A stretch of DNA of 64,000 nucleotides, taken from Icerya purchasi (lineage: Eukaryota > Arthropoda > Insecta > Hemiptera > Monophlebidae). The DNA lies in NCBI GenBank assembly GCA_039619475.1, contig CM077115.1, positions 533,790,315 through 533,854,314 on the forward strand, in the 5' to 3' direction. Positions 1-14,300 of this stretch are shown in pieces (position 1 is the first letter of the stretch; the number at the start of each line of letters is the position of its first letter). A model generated the notes under the pieces. That model did no database searches. It was given only the letters and a program-made list of their open reading frames with translations, and was not told the origin of the DNA. The position numbers were made by a program, and so were the translations under genes.

Positions 1-2070
1 CCATAACAGTCAGAACATATACTATTCCAAATGTAATCATTGCGAGTAACTTCAAATGGGTTTGTCAATTCAGCACGGGCACCGGTATGGTTGGTGAAAC
101 CAAAAATGTAGAAAACAAAAAAGGAAACCCCTTACTTCCTCTAAAGCCAGTAGTTACGTGGCCGATTACTGAACACTAGAGAAATACGTTAATTAGGAGT
201 AAGTCATCAATAATGCATTCAATCCTTTAAAATCAACTCACAGGATGAAGGAAACTTTAATTGTTTATGAATTTCGCAATTGACTAAGAGTAAGGTAAGT
301 GTACTGTAATTTCATGAATTCATAGTCATAGAGAAATACTTAAAATGACGGAAGAAACCAATATTTTAGTCTAATATTGGGCAGAAATTTTTCCTTTTAA
401 TATTTACAAAAAATGTTCTACCATTCATTCAACAAGCCCCCAACTATAATAGGGAACAAAAGTTTTAAGGCTAAGTTCTCTGTCTTTCTCTTTTAATTCT
501 CTATTTTAGATATCTGAATTAATACACTCCCTGTACATTTGTGAATGAAGTATTTTACTATTGCCATACTTCGGATTTGCTCACATTATGAAACAAGATT
601 AAATGATTTTCCTTGTTTCTAACGTTTATGTATGACGAAAGCAGTAATACATAATCATGAATTCCTTAAATATCCCTATGTGTATTCGCAAGTTAAATCG
701 CTGTACGATCCAAAGTACCGTTTTCTGTTAAAGCACCTCTTTTCCAGGTAGAAATATACCGTATAATTTCAATTTAGCCGCGTAAATTTTATTTTTAACC
801 ATATGGTTCGACCTTCAGAGCAATCTGTTCCCATCACCCAAAAACAATCAGAAACGTTATAAAAAATTGAAATGATATGAAAATTATCTAAAATATATCG
901 TACAAATAACATCATGCATTTATAACGATTGTATTAATGTAATAGATGTAAAATCTTGCCGCAAGCTTTTCCATCATACACAGTCCCGTGTCAAGCTTTT
1001 ACATTTGTTACATTAATATAATCAATATATGACGTTAATTGTATGTTTTAGATAATTTTCACAATAGCTTTATAGGATCTATCCATATAAACTACATAAC
1101 TAATTAGGTTTTGTTCATTCACAGATATCACTGTCAAAACGTTTGCTATTTTATACTTCTTAGGATTTTTCTTTAAAATAAAAAATTGTTTTAAATCTAT
1201 TTATTTTTATTTTATTTCTTTTATCAGTGATTACTGGAGCGATTTAACCCGACTATTTCAAATAGCCCTTCAATATCGCAATGTTTTTTTTTTCCGGTTA
1301 ATTTAGAAAAGTCCATGAAGAGTTCATCTATAAATATGACACAACTTCGAACAACTTGCGCTTGCCTAACATCATAACCCACGGCTTTTACGAAATAACG
1401 CTTACGAAGACAACTATTGTTTGATAAAATTAAAAATTTCTATATTGGTTTAGAAAAGTAGGGGAAAAACACAAAAATATTACCTTTCAAAAAAAAAATT
1501 GAATTCTATTCCCGGAAATTCTAGCAATTAATTTTATCTCACAATTATAGCAAAGGTTCTCTAATAATATGGATTCTTCGTGTTATATGGATATATACAC
1601 ATACATACATATATATGTTTATATGTGTGCATGTATGTCTACATATATGAGAGCGAAAAAGAGGGGTAGATAAGTGTAAATTTTTATCGAATTTTTTAAT
1701 GATAATGTAACGTTACCAGTCTAGACAATAGCTGAAACTCAGAATAGAGTTACCTCAGAAAAACAATTAATTTTTATTCCTATCCCCCTCATTATCAAAA
1801 AGTATCTGCACATTCGTAATGCGACTGAGGATCAACTTTAAGTGTAACCCGAAAGATAAAATTTTAAACACCTAATCGATAAAATGGAGGATCTTTAATC
1901 TACGTCGGGAATCAACTCAATACATCTACTGAACAGGAGACGCAACTCACGTACATCTCGACAAAAATAATGTTGCAAATGGCAGGATGAAAATGAAAAT
2001 TAGAATAATTACAAAACGAAAAAAAGAAATATATTTCAGCACAAAAGCGCCGTGTACAAAAAATACTTAC
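1..2070 (-). other. Intron L (partial), no exon recognised
   Basis: AT-rich intronic sequence following the GTAAGT donor at 2070. Apart from the foldback element at about 859-1077 and a short TA/CA-rich patch at 1588-1640, I see nothing structured. I looked for a calf-1/calf-2 exon on the minus strand and found none. Confidence 0.7.
859..1077. repeat. Foldback (palindromic) MITE-like element
   Basis: The two arms are imperfect inverted copies. Left-arm blocks GAAAATTATCTAAAA (about 878-892), GTATTAATGTAA (930-941) and ATGTAAAA (946-953) recur in reverse complement at about 1053-1068, 1010-1022 and 998-1005. The loop sits near 960-990. No coding capacity is visible. Element ends and target duplication are not resolved. 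Confidence 0.6.
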
Positions 2071-2300
2071 CCAATTACAGACAAAAGTGTCTTCTTTAAA
2101 ACGGCCACTGGAACTGTAAAATTATTCCGTTCAGCATTTTCGTCAACAGACGTCGAGTTGGTAATTATAATAAATTCAGTTTTATGTATCGAATCGTCTA
2201 ATTTCGACAGATCAAAATGCAAAGAAACATGCACCAAATTCTTATTCCTGAGCGGATTGCCTAAACTGCATATAATCACGTTGTCGTGTAATTCGCAAAC
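2071..2300 (-). CDS. mew: Integrin alpha exon L: calf-1, last exon seen
   Basis: 230 nt reading [20 protein letters not shown] then [20 protein letters not shown], ending [13 protein letters not shown]. 'C.LGNPL' is the conserved calf-1 cysteine strand. The donor is a consensus GTAAGT below 2071. It ends in phase 2 (GG), so the gene continues to the left. No acceptable continuation exon was recognised in 1-2070, so the rest probably lies outside the window. Confidence 0.93.
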
Positions 2301-5300
2301 CTATAACGTAAAATTTCGCGAGAAATTTTAACTGTTTACCTGCGGCAACAATTAAAACTTATAATTAACCTATAACGAACGATTCTTTAAGATGAAAAAT
2401 ATTGTTTCGTGAGAAAAGTTGAAACCATTTCCCGATGACGACTTTTTCAGACAAAGCCGGTAATTACACTCTAGAAAGAAAGAGAAAAAAATGCAGCCGG
2501 CGATAGAGGTTTCTTGCACGTGTTAATTGGTAATTAATGTTACACCGAAGTTTGTACTACAGAAATCTGCTTTGCACAACGCCGCTATAATAGGCGTACA
2601 AAATTAACACGGAGAGACGTTTTCCATTTGTAATTATTACTGGAGGCAATATTTAAAACAATTACATAATTCAAAGAGAAAAAAAGAACGAAGAATTCGA
2701 ATAGTTTATGTTATACATATTTGAGGCATAATTCACGTGTTATTATTATTTTTGTATTAAAATTAAAGTGGAGGAAAGTTGGATTTTCGCGAGAAACGAT
2801 TAATGTGCCGAGACCGACGATACAAAATTTCGTACCACCGCAGTTGCATTGTTTTAGCAGAAATTCCGAGCAGTCTAGCGAAACGGCTACGACCTAAGCC
2901 GATCTAAGTTAGTAATAAAAGCATGCGAATTATACATATATATCAATGTGTGTCGAGGCTTAGGAATAAATTCGGTAGCGATGTTTCCCGGTGTAGTTTA
3001 CAAGCTTCAGATAAATTGAATACTCGCATTAGTAATAGTAAATGATTAAATAGCATTGATCATGTCGGTAACCAAACGTTTTGATAGGTAATTTCGCATA
3101 AAGAGCAATGGTATGGACGATTGTTCAACTATGCAAATTATTGTATTTTATTTTTTTTATTTTTATTTGTTATGGGTTCGTCAACATGGACACTGTCCCA
3201 AGAACAATGGAACAGAGGGACAAAAGAGACTCGGATCCTTACACGATCAGAGAGATAGCTGACAGGAAAGAATTAAGAGCTAGAATAACAGCAGCAGAAG
3301 GACGAGAGAGAATAAATGAAGCGCAGTATGAAGTGAGAACACCGATTTGTAAAAGAAAGGAATAAAAAGAAGCTTGTTCAGTTGATAATTACGAAAAACC
3401 GAACACATTACATGATCGGGATTACAAATAAATTGATTGCTGGAGGGGTGTAATAGACAATAAGGAGAAGGCGCGAGAGAATAACGGAACAGCGAGGAAG
3501 GGAGCAAATTATACCCAAAACGCAGGCAGCAAATCGCAGAGAGGTTGGAACGGCGTATAGAAGGAAAGTTAAAAAACCAGGAGAATCGTGGAAGGGAAGG
3601 TTGAATAGACAAGAAAAAGAAGTTCGGGTTAAAGAATGAGGAGACGTAGAAGTTAAATCATAGCCCGGAATGAGCGGCTGCAGACAGAAGGGTAATATTG
3701 GAAGCCGAGAAAACAGGAAGAAACCTGCCAGAAGAGGAAGATAGTCGAGCAAATGACTAACTCATTTCCCTCGATTCCGGAATGGTCAGGAATCTAAAAG
3801 AAATCTGTTTGGTTTAAGTGGGAAAAGAAGAGAGATCATGAATCAAGGAGCGAACAAGACGAATGACGTAGTCGGTTGAGTGAGAAGGGAGAGGAGGTGC
3901 GGTAGCCTGCAGCACGCTTTGAGCATCCGACAGGATAAGGAGATCGCGAGAGACAGGTGAGGATCTGATAAAAAAAAGGCACGCAGAATAGCAGAAGACC
4001 CAGCACAAAACATTGAGCAAAAGGAGGGAAGTTTAAAGGACTTGATGTAATTTAGAGAAGGACAAAAAAAAAGCTGTGCCAACACCTTTGGGTCCCTTGG
4101 GGCCATCCGTGAAGATCGAAAAGTGGTTGGAAAAAAAACTAAGATTCTGTAGAAATTCTGATCTAATAACATGATGAAGAATAGGTTTGGGAAGAATAGG
4201 AGAATAAAAGCAGTTAATAGGATAAAGAAAAGAAGAAAAATTGAAGGAGAAATAAGGGAGTTTATAAGAGATAGAATAGGAGTTTTGTTAGCAGAAAAAC
4301 GGCAGTTACGTAAGATGAAGGAATAAGAGAGCAAGAAGAAATAGGCAGGCGTTTAATGAAGAAACGATAACCCAGCAGAGCTGGAATAGGAATAGAATTT
4401 CGGGCTCCAAGGCAGAGGAGGAGACATGTATTCTAGACTTGATCCGAGCTTAGACAGAATGAATCTAAAAGAATTACTACAAATATAGGAACAGTAATGA
4501 AGAGCAGAGCGAATAAAAGATTTGTAAAACATAAACAGGATCATACGATCACCTTCCCAGTCAGTTTGAGAAAGGAATTTAATGAGCTTGAACCTTTTGA
4601 AAGAATAGTCATGGAAGGAGAGTCAGCTATCCAGAAAAACACCCAAATAACGAAAGGAGGAAGTAAGAGGGATTGGGCCATTACTTAAGACGAGGTCGAT
4701 TGAGAAAGGAATAAAAGGACGCAGTGTAAAGACGACAGTAGAAGACTTAGAAGAGGAGATGAAACGATGAATGTTGGAAAAGGCGTTTTCCAATGAAATT
4801 AAGGAGTTTTGAAGTTGGGAATTAGCCTGCGAGATGTTGCGATGAGGGGAATAAATGAGGATGTCATCTGCGAAGAAAAGAGAAGAGGAATTCAAAGACA
4901 AAGAAGTAATTTTGATAAAATAGATATTGAATAAAGATTAGTCTAGTGGCAGAATGAGAGGAAAGAGTGACCCCGATCGGCAGAGAAAAAGATTAATAAC
5001 AAGGGTAGAAAAATGAGGCGGAATGTCTAAGGAAAGCATCAAATCAAAAAGAATAGGGAAATGAACATTTTCAAAGGCTGCCGAGATATCAAGAAAGGAA
5101 GCAATAAGAAATTTTTTGTCAATGAATGACTTGTCTGCCAAGAATGCACTAATACAATCAGGAGGGCCGCGGTCAAGGCGGAACTAAACATACTACTAGG
5201 CAATAACTTGTGATGTTCTAGCCACCAAACAAGAGATGTCTGTTGATTAAGTTTTCGAAAAACTTCCTGACACAAGCAGCAAGCGAAATTGGACAAAGTG

Positions 5301-8300
5301 AGGAAGAATCGGGTTTAGGGATAGGGATAACGACAAAGGTATTCCAAGATAAAGGAGTACAACCAAAGTGAAGAAAGGAGTTAACCAAAATTAAAAGGAA
5401 CTGAAGAGGAGTCAGAAAGATTTTTGAGAGTGAAAAAGAGGAAATACTGTCTACTCCGGGAGCAAAATCTGAAGAATTGCGTAAGGATGTTCCTAGCCAG
5501 AAAATGTGAGGGGGTAGGTAGAAGAAGACGAAATGCGACGTGATTAAAGTTAGAAACGTAACAAGGAGAAATGGAGTCAATAAACGAGATTAACTTATCA
5601 TCCGAGAGAGATTACAGGAAAAAGGATGATAGGAAAGAAGGAACTTGAAGGCCTTGACCATTTTCCAAACCTGCGAAATAGGAGTAGAGTGTGAGAAGGA
5701 GAAACAGAAGCTTCTCACGCATTTTGTTTTGCCGTTTTGAGGACTAATCTGGCTCATTGGCTCTTTTATGAGAAAGATAGTTCCCGAGCGTTGGGCTAGA
5801 GCGAAAAGCTCTAAAAGTGGTTAAATTAAGATCAAAAGCAGCCTTATAATCCTCATTCCACCACAAAGCGGAAGACGATTCCACTTTTTTATGAGATGAA
5901 CGATGTTGTCTTCGAAACCCGTCAGGTAATTAAATATTAAATAATTGTTTATAATAGTTTGTTTTACGTTTACTTATTATACAGTTTTTATTGCCGATGT
6001 ACAAACCTCAGAAGAAGATGTTACGCTGCTCACGTAAGTAATACTGCTGGGACACGTAATATACAACTTCGCTTCGTACGCTGATTCACCATTATTGATT
6101 ACTGTTACATTCATTTGTAAGTCGGTTACTTCACCCAATACTAGCTCGTACATTTGACTTTTATCTAATTTATAAAAAAAAATAAATAAACAAATAATAA
6201 TATTCGGAAATATAAAAATAGAAATTTTATTAATATCGTCTAATTATTCGCATATATGTTTGAATTATTCATATTTTCTTGATCGAATAGCTGTAATATA
6301 AATGTGACAACCACCCATCAATAATTCCGATACAACGGATGCAATAGTCATAAGATGTACAAAAGGTTTAATGGAAATGTGATTTTTAATTCTCGTTTCT
6401 CGACGAAACTGACAAATAAAATTACTTAAAGAATATTTTTGTCATTACTTTTTACTTTTTTTTTTTTTTACACGATTATTAAAAAGTAGTATAATTTATT
6501 ACAGCCGCGTTTCGAAGAAATTTACTTTGAACTGTTCAATTGTTACTATTTCAGTGACACATTTAATGACGGTCGAATTTCACGGCCCTAAAAATGCAAC
6601 TGACCACACAAGATACCGAAAAATTTTACAAGCGGGAAAAAATCACTCTCCCGAACTCCACTCCTTACTCAATTGTTAGCTTGCTGAAAAAAAAAAAAAA
6701 AGTAAATAAAAATTTTTGGCTATAATTTTGACTATGTTCTCTCAATGACTTTTATTCTTTCTTTTTACAAACCAGAAGGTAACAAAAAGAGATTCGTAAA
6801 AAAAAAAAAGAAATACCTTAAAATCAGAATAAAGGAAGAAATTTTTGAATCTGCCAGATGTTTGAACGTCAGAGAGTTAGAACTCTTATCGGATTTATTT
6901 TTTTTTTCAAAGAACTATAGAATTTTTAACATACAAATGTTATAGGGATAATGAAAAATATCACACTACATAGAACCGAATAAATCCCTATCGAAGATTA
7001 TGGTTCCAAATTGATTTTCCAATTTTTTTTTAAAAGTTTTACGTTCAACAAAAGTACTTATAAAACTCTTTTTCCTTGCGCTATGAAACACCTTTTACCC
7101 ATAATTTATAAAAACAAAAATTATTAAATAAGTCACGCTTTTAAAAAAAATGTGAAGTTTTCTCGTCGATTGCTAACTTAATTTAAACCGTTTAATAGCT
7201 TAAAAAATGTTTTTAAACGACGTACGTTTGAAAAAATTTCGCAAAGGCCCATTTTCAGGAATTCGCCTCCGGTTTTAGCAAAATGTAATCAAAAAATTCG
7301 ACATTTTCATTCTTTAAAAATAATCTCCCCCAACTGCAATATTAGATAAAATGAAGTCTGCAGATTTTTCCACTGTTTTTGGTAAAAAAAATCATCGTAA
7401 ATTTATCTTATAGCTTAATCTTTTGTTTTTCAATATTAAAAACGCAATCGTGTAAAATTTTAATTTTTTAAATTTCTTGTTTAGATAATATCGCGCGTTT
7501 TTTTTCTTCTTTAATTTGGTTTGTAATTTTTATTCCGATTTCATTTTTTGTTCAAACACGAATCGTGATCGATCGTCTTAGACGAGAGCATTCGCAAAAA
7601 ATTCGTGTTCAATTCTTTACCTTGTTTTTCTTTTTATTTTGTTCGCATTTCGGTGTTGCTAGTAAACTTTCTCTTTGTTTTTCAGCATTGGGGAAAGCAG
7701 CGTTAATGTTTAAACGAAATTAATAATAAAAATTATTGCACAAAAAACTTAGAAACAGGAAATTTAATTATTTATAAAAATACAGTTGAAAACCGACATA
7801 TTTCGGAGTCGCACGCTCCATAATAAACATGGTGTAATAATAATTAAAGTTAACAATGAAAATAAATGAATAGTAAACATTAAAACAATTACAATACTAA
7901 TTTAAATAAGCGATATATCGATATGTAATTAAATTTTTAATTATTAATTTTAAATAGCGGATTATTGGTCAAAATTATATTACTTGAAATATCCTTGAAT
8001 TTATTAATGTAATATTCCTTTGCGTAATTTAATAAATTTTTTACGCAGAAGCATATTACATTAGGAAATTCAAGTTATTTTAATTAATAATAGTTTATTT
8101 CTGACCAATAATCCGCTATTTAAAATTAAAAATTATAAATTTATTAACGTATCGATATATCGCTTATTTAAGAGTCAGTATTATAATCGTTTTAACGTTT
8201 TTTCATTGTTAACTTTAATTATTTTTACCACATGATTATGGTGTGTGTGACTCCCAAAACACGTCGGAATTAAATTTTCTGTTTCTAAGTTTTTTTTGTT

Positions 8301-11300
8301 ACAAACTTTTATATTAATACAGAAAATGGATTGCAATAATTTTTGATTTTGATTTGAAGAAATTAATAATGCTTTATAGGCGTCGAGTTTTTTACCGAAT
8401 AAATCCGGGGTTATTTTATATAAATTTTAGGCGTGAGCAATGCGAAACGAAAATATTTATATTTTACGGTAACGCGTTTCCGAAATGTGCATATATTTAC
8501 GTGATGAGAAATGTAAAGTGACCATAAGACGACGTTCCAAAATGTAAAATGCGATATATATGGACAATGTTTAATACGTCAGTATAAAATTAATTTCGAC
8601 GGGAAAAATTTGTCATATTACTAAAAACGGAAAAATAAATAAATACCAGAATACGGTAGCGATAGTTTCTCGACAGTTTTCAGCTGACTGTGACAAATAT
8701 CACCTCCACAGTCATTATGGAAAGACGCCTGGAATATTTTATCGGCTTGCTGTTGATTTAAAATTGGAAGATTTTCTAGAGATGGTAATGGATCGCCGGG
8801 CCTGGGAAGAATCACTGAATGCTGGTCTACTAAAGCGTAGCTAATTTTAATATGAATGGGTGACTGAATATCGCGAATATTTTTCTGGTAGAAAAAAAAA
8901 AAAAAAAAAGAAAAGAAGAAAAAAACTTGTAAATAAATTGCCGCAAACGAATTACACTATTAAAATTAAGATTCGGGGTTTTCTGCATAAATAAAAAAAC
9001 ATACGTTCCGAATCGACCATAAATGTAGCATTTTTTAAAAAATTCAAAAAATGGTTAACATTCATAATAACTAATACTTACTAATTACAATTGTCACAAT
9101 AATAAATGTTTGAACGAAATAATATGGTGTAATATTAATATCTTGTAAATAAACGAAGAAAAACGTTATCCACTATTATAAGATGCGCTTCTCCCTTCGA
9201 AATTATTGTTACCAAATTGCTTTATATTCGAATTAATAGCAAGTATAATAAAAATAGTGAAATGGCTGGTTATTATATTTTATTAAATTATGAGAATTAT
9301 TAAGAGAGCGCACTTTTTATTTTACCACTCGAATTATGTATTAATTTTCATGCGAATTAATCGCAAAGAAAATAAAGCGTAAACTATCAAAATTTTGTAT
9401 AATACTAAAAATTAAAAAAAAACAAAACAAACAAGATATTAATTAATGTATTTTTTAAAATTTTTAATCGATTATTAATATAGCGGATTACCTTAAAATA
9501 ATAATTAAAAAAAAAAAAAAACAAAATAAATTTGATGTTCTCTAATTTTTATCAATAATAAAATACAATTTAGAATTTTGGGGTAATTTATAATATTCAT
9601 TTATTTACAGCTGTGTTATGTAGTAAAATGAAATCTATGAAACATATCACATGACAGAAAAACAAGAACTAAAATATTCTTTTCGAATAACATATACTCA
9701 TCAAATTAAACAACGCATTAAAATTACAGTTTTTATAATCGTTCTATTCTTTCCCGAAATTGCGCATATGCAAAGATGTGTGAATTGATACATTCCTTGC
9801 CTTTAGAATTTTATAAATATGGCTGTTTACATATTAAATCACAAAATAAATAAATAAATAAATTAAAAAAAACATTGAATAATGCAACGATGCATTATTA
9901 ATATTAATCTTCTTCGTGCATTTCTTTTGCTAGCAGAATTCTTAAATATACATACAATACATCGCAAAAATCCGTTTATTTATATTTCACACTGAAGCAA
10001 TTTCAAAGGAATACTGAGCGATGATGTAAAACAGGCCTTTGCTTCATTTATAACACGGATTGTCATAACATTTTTTATGTCTCTGTTCATTTACATCTAC
10101 CTTGCAATATAGTTCTGCCTTCTAATGTAGCCCCTTAATTATTTTTAGATATATTAAACTTCGAATCATCATCTTCCTAAAACAATGTCTTTAGTAGTTC
10201 CATTTAAAAATAAAAAATCTCCGCGATAATGTACGTGGATAGTTATTACGTGTTCGTAATAATCCTATTTTGAATTTCATAAGCTCCAAGTTACCGTCCC
10301 TTATTTGATTTCTGCTTATACAAAAGAAAAAAAAAAAGAAAACAGCTGAATAAATCCCCCCCCCCAAAAAAAATAGAGCTTCCGGTGCTCTCTAAGGATT
10401 TCAGTATGAAGTTGTAAGTTCAACTACACATTTCCTTTAAAATGCTGTTTTATGTATGAATTTTAGCCTTTTTTAAATTTTTCACTTGGGCTGTTACTTA
10501 CATGAATGTACTTTTTCGCCGTTTTTGCCTAAAAGACGACGGGATTTAACTTTAAACCCAGAGGCATAGCTACCGCCGTATCAGCCGTATCAATGATACG
10601 GGACCCGCGGGGTACAGAGGCCCCGAACGTGTGTGAACAAAAATTCATAATAATGTAGTATAACTTTCAGACTCGTCTTTATTTGGACTCCATAGAGGCA
10701 GGAAATCAAGAAAAACTAAAATCGTCTTCATCTAGGGATGATTTAATAAATAAGTTTGCCGAAAAAAAAGCGAGAAAATGTATATTTGATTGAAGTGGAA
10801 TTGTTTGGATTGAATTGTAACTTAGCTGCTAGCAGTATTTATTGTAAGTAATAACTTATAATCAATAAATAATTATTTTATTTTAATGCGAGCGTTTTTG
10901 TTTCTTTTGTGAAAAATCTTTACACTTTATTAGGGCCTCCCAACAAATTTTGATACAGGGCTCGTCTATGGCAAGCTACGCCACTGTTTAAACCGCCAAT
11001 TTTGTTAATTTATGAAAGAGTCTCTTTCCTTTTTATTTGATATTTTGAATTTAACTTTTAAAAGGTTATCTGGTCCTGAGTTATGAATTTTTAAGTGATT
11101 TTTAAGGTTTTTTTGAACTTCATGTTTTAAAATCTTGTCGGTTTTTGCCTTTTTTGCCGTTTAAGGCAATCAATTGTCTTGTAGTTATCGATTGTCTGAA
11201 AGATAATGTTTACTATGATTTATTTTCGAATTTGTATGTCAAACTGTTCCTAAGGTATTGAATTTGATATTTTGTCGTTTCTAAACCATCTTATTAGGAT

Positions 11301-14300
11301 TCCGTACATTATACCTGTATATGGAATCGCAAAAAAAAAGAGAAAACAGCTTAAAAATATTTAAGAAAATTGAATAATCTAATTATATTACGTAAAACAT
11401 GTGTTTTGTGAAAATATATACACTAAATACGTGAAAAACCTAAAAATCGTTAGCGAGGAACGGTATATTTTACACGAAATTACTAATAGCGGAGAATGGA
11501 TGGTGTAGAAATAAATTTGTTAACACCCATTTTTCTACCTAAAACAAATAATGTTTAACATAGAAATTTAAAACATACTGTAAATAATTTGTAAAAAGGA
11601 CTGGACAAAACCCCTCGCCGTTACCACCCCCCAGAAGAGCCGGCTTAGTTTTACAATTGGTAACTTCAACTTCCTACTACAAAAAGAACAAAATGATTTA
11701 GGAATTACATACCTCTGTAACGGAAATCGATATGTCTTCAATAGACGAATTAAAAGAAAATGTTAATCGAATAAAAAAAAAAATCGCTTTTTTAAATATC
11801 TACAAATATGCAACAGAGTTGGCATTTCAGATATAGAAACAAGTTTTCATCCTACCGACATGAACACACCTGAAGGTGCGGATCACTATATTTTTTAGCT
11901 CCTCGCAGTATATAATTTCGCAAAATTTCTGTAAGAGATTACCTAACCTTATATATCAAAAGGTTTCTGTTGCATTTGTTGAGCATGTATGGTTATGTTT
12001 ACATAGATACATTACGGATTGTGTAGTATTGGCGTATTGCTAAATGCTATTCGTTAATTTTTTACTTTGTCTTTGGGTTGATTAGTTTTATCAAAGTCTA
12101 AAAAAATAAAAAAAGCTGTGAAAAACAATTATTTTAAAAAATATTACGGCAACTGAATTTTCAATTTCAAAGTATATGTTGGGGTTTTTTGTATTTTAAC
12201 GTTATTCGTATAAAACGAGTTTAATTTTTATATTTAAAAAAACTTCAAATTATAATTATAATTCCACTACTCGATATTTCGAGTAATTTTTACAAAATAG
12301 ATTTTAATGTAATATCAGCAATTATAAAAATTATCAAAAACACAATAACTACAACATACCTTCAAGTAAGCTATGTGTTTTTGGCAGTGTTTACTGTCCC
12401 CTTTACCGATAGATATAATCTGTTCATTAATATTCGTGCTATTCGTCAACGAAGTATTGAACCAGATCCGCGAAAATTTTTGATTATACTTAAATGTTTC
12501 TGCTTCTATACGGTATTTTAATTGAAGTTTACCGCTGGATTGAGATTTGATGATAGACTCAATGGTACAGCACGTTTCGAAAGAGAAACTATCATAAAAA
12601 ATCGATAAATAATTCAAAAAATATATTATATATAACATAAAAACAACCTGAAACATTCTAAAAGTGTATAATACCTTTGAAAAATTATACAAGCAATAAT
12701 GAAAACACAATTTTTAAAAAAAATTAATAATAAAAATTCAGAATCACGTTTTTTACGCCTTTAAATCATCTGCACGGTAAGTGCGAGAATATATTACCAA
12801 AATGCGAAACATTCATTCTAGCTAAACAAGTTTTACAAGATATGGAACGAAATTCAATATAGAGAAGCTATATATTGAATTATATCAAACAAATGTTATT
12901 ACTAGTACCAATTTAACTGACTACATTGTTGATACAAAATCGGTTAACACTGTATATTGTTTATATAAAAATCACTTAAAATGTAAATAAAGAAGTTCGT
13001 TTAATTTTTCACATGCAATATTAAAATTTGCATATAAACTGATGAAATCATATAATTACAATCGTAACACATAATTTATAAATTTAAAAAATTCCGACAC
13101 AACAAAAAATGCCTGCACTGCCAAATTAGTATAAATTTTTACGATTTTATTCAAATTAAACGTTAAACAGGAAGTATCACTAGATCCGTACTTTTTCTAC
13201 TTTTTCATTAAATATAATTAAATATTAATTTATATATATAAATATATATAAATATATATATTTGAATCGAGTATTAATTAATGTAAACGTTATAAACCGT
13301 TCGTTTGCGTTCGTAAAAATTCTGAATCAATTTAGCGGGCACAAATTAGTAGTAAAAATTTTAGAGCTACTTCAGTGAAATTCTAATGCGGGTGTTGCAT
13401 GCCGTTTTACTTATCAGTGAATTTACTCGGTCTATACGATTTTTAATTTTTATACCACGCAACTATTAGACTATATTCTGTTTGATAATTTACGCGCGTA
13501 TTTTAAAATAATATGCAATGGAAAAAAAATATGAACATCTGCGATATCAAAGGTGAAATTTAAAAATTGCAATCCCCTGCGTGAGCGCACAGTAAATTTA
13601 ACATTCATGATAAATAATAAATTCAGGTAGCTTTAAAGCAAAAAGAAGATCATAAAAATAATTTTCAGATAAGTAAATTTTATTAAATAACTTCTCAAAA
13701 ATGTGCTTATATTTCTGAGATATATTTTTTGAGGAAATTTTTATTTTGCCAAATTAATTTATAATTTATTAGTTACTTGAAAATAAATGATTAATAAATA
13801 TTTCAAAAAAGATATGTGCAATAAAGCGATTTTAATATTTTACAGCAAACGTACCAGGTATAAGGTGATGTTTTATTTTCTGAACAACCGGGCTGATTAG
13901 GATCTATGTTACGAAGGTTAGTTTCTGGACCGTACGTTATCGTAAGACCAATAATAGGTCGTGTTCTTAACAGGACTACTAAATCTTGTTCGTAAGCTCC
14001 TATCGCCAAATCAGGGTATCCGTTAAGGTCTAGATCAATTCCACCACTTAACGAATAACCAAAAGTGGTAATTGATTTTGGAGAAGTTATATCATTAGAT
14101 CTGATAATCTGAAAAGTGACAGTTAAAGGTTAGAAAAAAAAAATACGTATTAATAAAAAATAGTTTCTACTTATCTAGCTATTAATAATTATTGCATCAT
14201 CGAGGATGATAGGTCCGAGTCCTCTGGCATTGGCGAAGATAATGCCGAACGCGCTTCCACATCGACCCTCTCATTATCAGGTACCCCGATGTGTCCAGGG

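Noticed and set aside
1..150. Open stretch on the minus strand (FTNHTGARAELTNPFEVTR) considered as the next integrin exon
   Set aside because: No resemblance to calf domains and no convincing acceptor.
1250..1440. About 75-codon minus-strand open frame (contains YFVKAVGYDVRQAQVV)
   Set aside because: No initiating Met, no matching splice phase with exon L (needs phase 2), and no family resemblance. Treated as chance in a slightly GC-richer patch.
1987..2331. 114-codon plus-strand open frame
   Set aside because: It is the antisense shadow of integrin exon L (2071-2300). The minus-strand reading has splice sites and conserved calf-1 residues.
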